From: Oscillospiraceae bacterium
Lineage (GTDB): Bacteria; Bacillota; Clostridia; Oscillospirales; Oscillospiraceae
Assembly (NCBI GenBank): GCA_022799035.1
Contig: JAAWNQ010000064.1
Span: forward strand, 1 to 64,000
Direction of reading: 5' to 3'
DNA length: 64,000 nt
Part shown: piece after piece, positions 6,999-13,216 of the stretch
How the letters are laid out: every line of letters starts with the position of its first letter
Position numbering within the stretch: position 1 is the first letter of the stretch
Translations under genes and position numbers: made by a program
The notes under the pieces: model-generated
The model's database searches: none
Seen by the model: the letters and a program-made list of their open reading frames with translations, nothing else
What the model was told of the DNA's origin: nothing

Positions 6999-8927
6999 TC
7001 AAACGCCTCTTTTCCTACCGCTAACCTCAATTAATTCATCGAGAACCTTTATAAATTTTTCCGTGTGAACAACGGAGAATGTCCTGGGCTTGTCTTGCCT
7101 GGGCGAAATGTTTTCCTGCAGTAGTTCTTTCAAGGTCAAAAACCCATGTATTGTCTCCTCTGTCCGTATATCCGAGATTTGGATATTAACCATCCAGATT
7201 TGCCGGAAAGAGGCAACAAAGTCTTCCTTCCCTGCATTGTCCTCGCAGGCAAATGCTTGTGCCGTAACCCGTGCCATTTCCTCATTGAAGCAATCAAACT
7301 GCTTGTTTTGGATAAATAGGAAAGCAGAGGTTCCAAGCTCCTCCATCTTTTCCACATAGAGTTTTCGGTTTTTAAAGAACATGAACTCATTTCCCAAGGC
7401 AAAATCTGCAATGCGTTCATAAGTGCTCCATTCATCATCAGTAAAGTAGTCCCTTTGCTCTTTACCGATGACTGAATATAGAATTTGTCCCTCTGGCAAT
7501 TCAGTTTTTATTTTCCCGATTGCAAGATCGACCCCTTCTTTAATTTTGTTCCAGTCAATTTTGGTGGGAAGTGGGCATTGATATTGTCGAGCCCAGGAGC
7601 TGTTCTCAATTAAAAGAACATACTCATTCAGGGTTAAATTTCCATCGTAGGCCAAAGCAAGGAAATCAGGGAAACCAGCCTGTAGAACTTCGTCATCGAT
7701 ATCCATAATACGCCTCGACTTGATTATCTCGGCCGGAGTACGAGGAATTGCCCGGCTTTTCACTGCGGCAATTTCCTCTTGAATAAGCTCCTCATCCCAG
7801 ATGCCATGGAAGATCCACCGTTTTACACTGGATAGCATATACTTTGATTGAAAAGCGGGATATAAGCTGCGTACACTCTCATCCGAGAACTTGTCGGTTT
7901 GTAAGAGGTCCGCCTTATATGCGATGATATAGGATGTGAAACTATAAAGCCAATTTGACAAACACGGGATTTCGTTATCTGTCAAAAGGCGATATACACG
8001 GTGAAAGTCTTGAATCGCACACTTTAAACTCCTGATATTGTGGGGCGGCACCTGTTGCTTGGGGCCTTCCGAATCAATGAAAACATCGTCATTCACTCTT
8101 TCCTCACTGCGTGGATCATCTCTGTCCGGTGCAAACAACTCCAGTAACTCAGTCTCACAACTCTGGATAAATGCTCTGTAGACCGGATCATCGCATTTCA
8201 TGTCAGCTATCACTGCATGGACAATTTTTTCATAGTTCGGGATGTACTGCACGGTTCGTTGAATAATCTTTTCCTTAATCTCTGTATAGGATAGCTCCCT
8301 CAGCTCTGTGGCGGGAGGCAGGTCAAGCGTAATCTGAGCGGTCTTCTCTACCCTTTTGTCAGATGCTCCTTCATCAGAAAAATGTATTTCACCAGTGATG
8401 TGTGACATCTTATGTCCAGGGGCCATTTTGTCCTGGTTAGCAACAATAATTGTATGATAGCCACCATTTTCACAGTAATCATTGATGATACCTAAAACAT
8501 CTACACTGTTTATCTGGCAGCGTTCCAGATCGTCAAACACAAGTACAACATTTAAGTCAGCAATTTTATTATTCACTGTAAAAAGCTCTGTTAAATCTGT
8601 GGAAGCAATTCCCTTTAGAGTCTCCGGCAAAAAATGCGCAGTTTCAATCATTCTCTTAAATTTCTTTAAGCTTTTGGCAATACCATCAAAACCCTTGATT
8701 TTGTAATATGCCTCCATCCAAGCACTTTTCACTGCAGCATGTATTTCTTCTGGCAGAGTAATGCCAAACAAGGAGATTCGGAGTACCACAGCCTCTCCCT
8801 TAAGTGCCTCCTTTAGATCGTAGTCAATAATATAGGTTTTTCCACATCCCCACTCGCCTGAGAGTAGTAGTGCTCCTGCAGGTTTAATCTCTCGGCAGTA
8901 ATAAAGGAGTTCCTCGATTGTGTCCAT
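6999..8927 (-). CDS. KAP-type P-loop NTPase
   Basis: This 642-residue cytosolic protein has Walker A GEWGCGKT at residues 24-31 and Walker B LVFDDLERC near 130, followed by a sensor-like segment (HTIIVANQDK). These features mark the KAP family of STAND-related NTPases. No transmembrane helices are evident, unlike many KAP proteins. The C-terminal 400 residues are helical and unrecognised. The gene is AT-rich compared with the conjugation backbone, has its own promoter (9089-9117) and sits between the integrase and the attachment site, the usual place for late-acquired cargo. PifA, a KAP protein, excludes phage, so defence is a reasonable guess but not shown. Confidence 0.75.
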   Translation of the reverse strand: MDTIEELLYYCREIKPAGALLLSGEWGCGKTYIIDYDLKEALKGEAVVLRISLFGITLPEEIHAAVKSAWMEAYYKIKGFDGIAKSLKKFKRMIETAHFLPETLKGIASTDLTELFTVNNKIADLNVVLVFDDLERCQINSVDVLGIINDYCENGGYHTIIVANQDKMAPGHKMSHITGEIHFSDEGASDKRVEKTAQITLDLPPATELRELSYTEIKEKIIQRTVQYIPNYEKIVHAVIADMKCDDPVYRAFIQSCETELLELFAPDRDDPRSEERVNDDVFIDSEGPKQQVPPHNIRSLKCAIQDFHRVYRLLTDNEIPCLSNWLYSFTSYIIAYKADLLQTDKFSDESVRSLYPAFQSKYMLSSVKRWIFHGIWDEELIQEEIAAVKSRAIPRTPAEIIKSRRIMDIDDEVLQAGFPDFLALAYDGNLTLNEYVLLIENSSWARQYQCPLPTKIDWNKIKEGVDLAIGKIKTELPEGQILYSVIGKEQRDYFTDDEWSTYERIADFALGNEFMFFKNRKLYVEKMEELGTSAFLFIQNKQFDCFNEEMARVTAQAFACEDNAGKEDFVASFRQIWMVNIQISDIRTEETIHGFLTLKELLQENISPRQDKPRTFSVVHTEKFIKVLDELIEVSGRKRGV

Positions 8928-9221
8928 TGAATCACCCTATTCCAAATTTTCTGTTTTTCATTTTTTGGCCTCTTATGATTAATTGCCAAAAAGCAGTGTC
9001 ACGATAAATATATGGTCGTTTATTTTTAGTAAATTTCGAATCGTCTTTTCATGGATTGTAGCTTTTATGCAACTATTACTATACATATACTATACACACT
9101 TTCCAGGCTTTTTACAAGGTTTCGCCAAAAAAATGGGAGTATTCAAATATGTTGATCAAAGAAAGCCCTCCAAAAGGTGTTGGTCTTTAAACGATGGATG
9201 CAATAGCATTTTTGAATAAAT
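8928..9221 (-). promoter_or_regulatory. Promoter and long leader of the KAP gene
   Basis: The minus strand carries TTGTAA (9112-9117) and TATAGT (9089-9094) with a 17-bp spacer, a strong promoter-like pair pointing at the KAP gene. The leader of about 160 bases up to 8927 is AT-rich, contains no convincing gene and has only a modest ribosome binding site (TAGGGTG). Plus-strand open frames here have no ribosome binding site. Confidence 0.6.
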
Positions 9222-9259
9222 AGGGCGAAAAAGAAGGTGACCTTCTTCTTCGCCCCATT
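9222..9259 (-). terminator. Terminator of the integrase gene
   Basis: On the minus strand GGGCGAAGAAGAAGG pairs with CCTTCTTTTTCGCCC, followed by TATTTATT. It lies just after the int stop and insulates the KAP promoter. Confidence 0.75.
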
Positions 9260-9275
9260 TGTTCAACGGCCACAA

Positions 9276-10628
9276 CTACAATGTCTGCACAAGGTTCTTC
9301 AGCATCGCTACCATTTCGGAATTTGCCAAGATTCGCATCAGGGCGACTTCATCGCTTTCAGCAGGTGTTTCTTCCACCTTTTCCTCCGGACTATAAAAGG
9401 CTTTTTCAAGTCGCTCTGCGTTCTTCTGGCGGTCATCATCAAGGATATGGGCATATCTTTCTGTAACCATTGTCGCCTGAGCATGGCCCGTATCCCCCTG
9501 AACGGCTTTAATATCACCGCCACTCAATTTGAGTTTGTAAGTCGTGCTGGAGTGACGAAGACTATGAAAGACCACCGGTGGCAGGTCATTGTCCTGAATC
9601 AATTTATGGAAGGCTCTGTTGATGACCGATCCCTCAATGGGAGTCCCGTTGGTAGAGCAAAATACCAGATTGTAGTCTTTGTACTCCTCTCCAAACAACT
9701 CCTTGAGTTCGTCCTGTTCCTTTCTCCGCTCAATCAGCATTTCAGCGACGGTTTTAGGAAGGAACACCTTTCTGACGCTGGTTTTCGTTTTGGGGACCTT
9801 CAAAACCAATCGGGTATGCTTTGCGGCCAGAACAGCGGGGAACATTGAGATAATGCCCTTGCCATTTAACTGTTCTAAAGCTTCTTTGGAAACACGCTGA
9901 ATCTCCTTGTTGATATAAATGTTCGCCTTTCCAGCTTTAATACTCTCTTGCGAAACATCTACACAATCCCATGTTAGGCCAAGCATTTCACCCATGCGGA
10001 GCGATGCAGAAAAGGCAAGGTTGATGGCAAGCTTCAAAAGATCGTCATCACATACTTCCAGCGCATGGAGCAGTGTTTCTGCGTCCCAAATCTCCCGTTG
10101 CTTTTCTTCATACTTTGGCAAAGTGGCGTTGGCCACCGGATTACGGGACAAGAGTTCCCACTTTACCGCCTGATTAAAGGCACTCCGCAAGACTTTGTGG
10201 ATCTCCTTGACCTGCCGAGCAGAGAGAAATTCATTTTTGGGTTTAATATAGGGCCTCGGTTTAGATTTGACGGACATAAGACTTTGATAATACTTGTCCA
10301 TCATTCTGGGGGTCACTTCTGTCAGTTTAATATCTCCAATGATGGGGACGATATAGTTATCGATGATGCTCTTGCGGCTTTCATAAGTAGACATAGCCCA
10401 TGTATTGATGCCATAAATCGCAACATAGTCATCAAGCAATTCTTTCACGGTTTTGGCCGATGGCATAATGAATGTGCCGGTACTCTGTTCAAACTCAATT
10501 TGTGCTTTGCGTTTTTTCGCTTCAGCCTGTGAGGAAAAGGTTTCCCACTTCTGCCGCTTGGTGCCATTCTCATCTACACAGGTATAGACCACCGAAAATT
10601 TACTCTTCCGTTTGACTATGGATGCCAT
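9276..10628 (-). CDS. int: Tyrosine recombinase (integrase)
   Basis: This 450-residue site-specific recombinase has three visible parts: an N-terminal arm-binding domain, a SAM-like core-binding domain (VKELLDDYVAIYG) and a catalytic domain. The first catalytic Arg lies in FSASLRMGEMLGL, followed by HSLRHSS, the GH of DTGHAQ and the nucleophile Tyr in TERYAHI. An in-frame ATG at 10646 is available. The ATG at 10628 is preferred because AGGGGG lies eight bases before it. The xis frame overlaps its start, so the two are coupled. It should catalyse the 7-bp staggered exchange at the tRNA-Arg anticodon loop seen at both ends of the element. Confidence 0.93.
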   Translation of the reverse strand: MASIVKRKSKFSVVYTCVDENGTKRQKWETFSSQAEAKKRKAQIEFEQSTGTFIMPSAKTVKELLDDYVAIYGINTWAMSTYESRKSIIDNYIVPIIGDIKLTEVTPRMMDKYYQSLMSVKSKPRPYIKPKNEFLSARQVKEIHKVLRSAFNQAVKWELLSRNPVANATLPKYEEKQREIWDAETLLHALEVCDDDLLKLAINLAFSASLRMGEMLGLTWDCVDVSQESIKAGKANIYINKEIQRVSKEALEQLNGKGIISMFPAVLAAKHTRLVLKVPKTKTSVRKVFLPKTVAEMLIERRKEQDELKELFGEEYKDYNLVFCSTNGTPIEGSVINRAFHKLIQDNDLPPVVFHSLRHSSTTYKLKLSGGDIKAVQGDTGHAQATMVTERYAHILDDDRQKNAERLEKAFYSPEEKVEETPAESDEVALMRILANSEMVAMLKNLVQTL

Positions 10629-10833
10629 CGCCAATTCCCCCTTCATTCATTTCGACTTTTGTGTAGTGGGACTGATTTGTATACCAACTTTCAAAGCTAT
10701 CAATCAGTACCCGCATACGCTTTCCAACAATAACCGTGGTAAAGAACTTCTTTTTGACGAGCCAATAAGCTTCGGTCTTACTCAACCCCAGCATACGGCC
10801 CATCTCCATTATGGACATACTCGTTTTTGGCAT
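10600..10833 (-). CDS. xis: Excisionase-like helix-turn-helix protein
   Basis: This 77-residue basic protein has a winged-helix motif (SIMEMGRMLGLSKTEAYWLVKKKFFTTVIVGKRMRVLIDSFESWY) of the excisionase family. It would bend DNA at the element ends and set the direction of the integrase. It overlaps int by 29 bases, and an AAGGAGG Shine-Dalgarno precedes its ATG. A stem of 18 bp ends directly before that site, which suggests translational or protein-dependent control of excision. Confidence 0.8.
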   Translation of the reverse strand: MPKTSMSIMEMGRMLGLSKTEAYWLVKKKFFTTVIVGKRMRVLIDSFESWYTNQSHYTKVEMNEGGIGDGIHSQTEE

Positions 10834-10847
10834 AGATATGTACCTCC

Positions 10848-10886
10848 TTGCAATGTATCCAGATCAACGATCTGGGTACATTGTAA
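10848..10886 (-). promoter_or_regulatory. Hairpin abutting the xis ribosome binding site
   Basis: Two 18-base arms (10848-10865 and 10869-10886) pair around a 3-base loop, with only two G:U pairs in the minus-strand RNA. The stem ends where the xis Shine-Dalgarno AAGGAGG begins. The DNA dyad could also be an operator. Confidence 0.65.
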
Positions 10887-10904
10887 GGACAAAAAGGGGG
10901 CTTG

Positions 10905-10949
10905 TCGAAGGTGCGAATCAGTTTTTTCTTACGCAATTCGCATCCTTGA
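10905..10949. repeat. Inverted pair of an ATTCGCACCTTYGA-like motif
   Basis: ATTCGCACCTTCGA on the minus strand (10905-10918) faces ATTCGCATCCTTGA on the plus strand (10936-10949). A third copy lies upstream of the lone plus-strand gene (47683-47696). It may be the binding site of an element regulator, or a weak hairpin after the HTH gene. Confidence 0.4.
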
Positions 10950-10953
10950 CAAA

Positions 10954-11193
10954 TCATTTTATTTTGTCGAGCCATTCATCAAAGCTCTTTTTGGAAATGC
11001 GAATATGTCCGCCAACACGCACGCTATGGAACTCTTTGGATTTCACAAGATTGTATGCCGTTGTACGACTAATTCCCAGAATGTCTTGAATTTCATCAAC
11101 GGTGTAAGTTCGTTTGCCGGAAGCCTGTCCGTCAAGTTCTTGGATCTCATGTGTAGTTACTTCATTCAAAGCCGCAATTCTACCCTCAAACAC
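10954..11193 (-). CDS. Small helix-turn-helix DNA-binding protein
   Basis: This protein of about 79 residues has an excisionase-family helix-turn-helix: YTVDEIQDILGISRTTAYNLVKS, then a wing (VRVGGHIRISKKSFDEW). A GTG at 11193 has GGGGG eight bases upstream; a GTG at 11202 is the alternative. Both overlap or abut the end of mazF. It may regulate the int-xis block or act as a second directionality factor. An antitoxin role for the neighbouring MazF is possible by position but not by sequence. Confidence 0.7.
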   Translation of the reverse strand: MFEGRIAALNEVTTHEIQELDGQASGKRTYTVDEIQDILGISRTTAYNLVKSKEFHSVRVGGHIRISKKSFDEWLDKIK

Positions 11194-11728
11194 GAGCCCC
11201 ACCCCCTTGACTGCGGGGCGTCACTACATAGTCAATACCATGACGCTGCCCACAGTAGACACAGGTTTCGTTTTCGGCTTGTTCCGTTGCGACCTCCTTC
11301 AAAACAAAAGCACCTGTGCTGCGAAAGTTGTCAGCACAGGCGTCACATAAGCAAAGGGTAAGCTTTTGGGGGACAGGCTCTATCAGCCCGATGCTGATAG
11401 CCAGAGCATGATTGATACTCCGGATATGGGCGTTGCTCAGTCTCCCGATGTACCCAGAGAGCCGTCGCTTGTCGAGGGTGCGGATCTGTTCCAAAAGAAC
11501 GATGGATGGCAACTCCAGCCCATTTTCGGCGGCGATGTAATAGTGGGTGGGCAGTTTGGCCTTGACACTGGTTTTGCTCGTAATAGCGGCGACAATGACC
11601 GTAGGACTATGCCTGTTTCCCACATTGTTCTGGATAATGACCACCGGACGAACACCCTGCTGCTCAGAGCCAATTCCGTGGCCCAGGTCGGCATAGTAGA
11701 GATCACCCCGCAAATATGTTTTGTTCAT
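11186..11728 (-). CDS. PemK/MazF-family toxin with a cysteine-rich C-terminal extension
   Basis: Residues 1-115 or so match the MazF fold of mRNA interferases (RGDLYYADLG, GVRPVVIIQNNVGNRHSPTVIVAAITS, LPSIVLLEQIRTLDKRRL). A C-terminal extension of about 60 residues contains CLCDAC and CVYCGQRHG, a likely zinc knuckle not found in ordinary MazF. No canonical MazE-like antitoxin frame is visible upstream. The ATG follows GGGAGG. The gene overlaps the downstream HTH gene. It may serve in element maintenance, in regulation of transfer by RNA cleavage, or as a repurposed nucleic-acid-binding protein. The family call is firm; the role is open. Confidence 0.78.
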   Translation of the reverse strand: MNKTYLRGDLYYADLGHGIGSEQQGVRPVVIIQNNVGNRHSPTVIVAAITSKTSVKAKLPTHYYIAAENGLELPSIVLLEQIRTLDKRRLSGYIGRLSNAHIRSINHALAISIGLIEPVPQKLTLCLCDACADNFRSTGAFVLKEVATEQAENETCVYCGQRHGIDYVVTPRSQGGGARV

Positions 11729-12324
11729 GGTTGTTTACCTCCCTTCATTCACAAGTGGTAAGGGAACCACTTATGTAAGGGCCGGTCAACAAAACAGAAT
11801 TAAGGTCGGGCAACCACAAAATGAGAATGGCCTATTTCCGTTTGACCCGTTCTGCTGACCGGTCTATATGAGAAGATAAATCTACTTGTCCTCGACACCC
11901 CGATTTACCGATGGGAAGTCATCAAGCGGCTGGCGGCTACCAGCTCCACGGGAATCTCACCCCTCCGAGGATCACTCCGAGCTGCCCCCATTGCGTGTGG
12001 CTGTGGCTGGGCAGGAGTATCTTTGACCCTATTGCCGGGCATGGCCATATCGGGAACCATCCGATATTTTATAGCCACTGTTTCTCGCTCCATGGCCGAC
12101 ATACAGACTTGGGACAGTATCAAAAATGGGTGGTGTCTCCCCGCTGTCTTGTCCAGCCACATCCTGGCGCAGTGAAAAATACAGCTTACGGCAATAGGAA
12201 TGTACTTGATGAATGGGTATTCGGTTGTCAAGGAGCTGCCCATTTACCGCCCAAAACGGGAAACAGGTGAAAGGCTGATGAAGCCCTCCACCTGTTTCTC
12301 CACTCAAAAGGGAAATTTAGCCCC
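11729..12324 (-). other. 596-base region with structured mazF leader and no firm gene
   Basis: A short dyad (ACAAGTGGT/ACCACTTATGT, about 11750-11776) lies just upstream of the mazF ribosome binding site. A longer inverted repeat (11780-11795 with 11849-11864) pairs over 15 of 16 positions with a 53-base loop. Beyond it, open frames exist on both strands (for example minus 12243-11905, 112 codons). None has a good start site or a recognisable family, so no gene is called. Confidence 0.45.
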
Positions 12325-12831
12325 TCAACTCAGAAATTTTTTTAATTTTTCTATTGCCTTGTCAATGGAGCGTTTGACCGGCATGATAGTACATCCCTCC
12401 AATTCTGCAATCTGCGAATATGTAAGCTCCCCAAAGTAGTAAAGGACCAACCGCCGTCTTTGTGTTTCAGGTAGTTGGGCGATGGCCTGATAGAGAGCTT
12501 CAACTTCGATTTGCTGGGCAACGGTTTCTTCAACCGGCGCCTGCGGCATAGCAGTCCTTCTATTGATAGATTCCTCCGTTTGCTCGGATTGTTCGTAATG
12601 CCTGTCCACTTTGTGCATATAAGAAATATCCTCCAGTTCAAAGCGGTCAAAAGCCTCAAACAGGGCTTTGCTGATTTCCATACACTGCTTTGTATGAGTT
12701 GCATCTACAAAAGACAGATAATAGCATGGGGAAAGGGCATCTTTCCCCACCGTAAATATTTCATATGGGTTATACTTATCTCTACGCCGCTTTGGGCGTG
12801 GATCAATATTATTTGGATGGCTGCCATCCAT
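12325..12831 (-). CDS. Sigma-70-like factor / region 4 regulator of the element
   Basis: This 168-residue protein has a C-terminal sigma-70 region 4 helix-turn-helix (LPETQRRRLVLYYFGELTYSQIAELEGCTIMPVKRSIDKAIEKL). The N-terminal half has no clear region 2. Such short sigma-like proteins are a regular part of Tn916/Tn1549-type ICEs and probably switch on transfer or excision genes. The start is well supported by CGGAGG nine bases upstream. That Shine-Dalgarno is wholly enclosed in a perfect 19-bp hairpin (12840-12880), so translation is probably controlled. Confidence 0.78.
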   Translation of the reverse strand: MDGSHPNNIDPRPKRRRDKYNPYEIFTVGKDALSPCYYLSFVDATHTKQCMEISKALFEAFDRFELEDISYMHKVDRHYEQSEQTEESINRRTAMPQAPVEETVAQQIEVEALYQAIAQLPETQRRRLVLYYFGELTYSQIAELEGCTIMPVKRSIDKAIEKLKKFLS

Positions 12832-12839
12832 TTCAACTG

Positions 12840-12880
12840 CCTCCGTTCAATCTGAATTTTTAATTCAGATTGAACGGAGG
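12840..12880 (-). promoter_or_regulatory. Perfect 19-bp hairpin enclosing the sigma-factor Shine-Dalgarno
   Basis: The arms 12840-12858 and 12862-12880 are perfect reverse complements around a TTT loop. In the minus-strand mRNA the 3' arm ends with CGGAGG, the Shine-Dalgarno of the gene starting at 12831, and the 5' arm begins with the anti-Shine-Dalgarno CCTCCG. A small CCCC/GGGG hairpin lies just upstream (12881-12895). The rest of 12881-13216 holds only the terminator at 12992-13034 and AT-rich sequence without a credible gene. Confidence 0.75.
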
Positions 12881-12991
12881 GCCCCGACAAGGGGGAATTG
12901 GAACTTTTTTATTCTGGACTCTTTGGCCTTTCTGATTTTTTAATAAATAGAAGGAAAAAAGATTACTCCAGAAAAAAGGAACAAAATTAGA

Positions 12992-13034
12992 AAAAAAGGC
13001 CCACAAGGGTTGGAGCAATCCTTGCGGGCCTTTC
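12992..13034 (-). terminator. Terminator of the M6 protease gene
   Basis: On the minus strand AAAGGCCCGCAAGGATT pairs with AACCCTTGTGGGCCTTT around GCTCC, followed by a T tract. It lies about 180 bases after the protease stop. Confidence 0.75.
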
Positions 13035-13216
13035 TGTATGAAAAATGCAAGTAACTAACTAAAAGCAAAAATAGTGTTTCGCTCTTTGCTTTTGTGGGAA
13101 TCACATAAAATTTTTTCGCAGTTCCACATTCAGATATATGCGGCTGTTGATAAGGTGAGGAAGAAAAAAATAACACAGAGCATAGCATCTCTCTTGGCTA
13201 ACTTCCTTTGCTATCT

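Noticed and set aside
10778-10975. 65-codon minus-strand open frame over the xis leader
   Set aside because: It is explained by the two inverted repeats and overlaps the xis start; no ribosome binding site.
11905-12243. 112-codon minus-strand open frame between mazF and the sigma-like gene
   Set aside because: Competing frames of similar length exist on both strands, the start has only a weak ribosome binding site and no family is recognised. It could still be a small or decayed gene.
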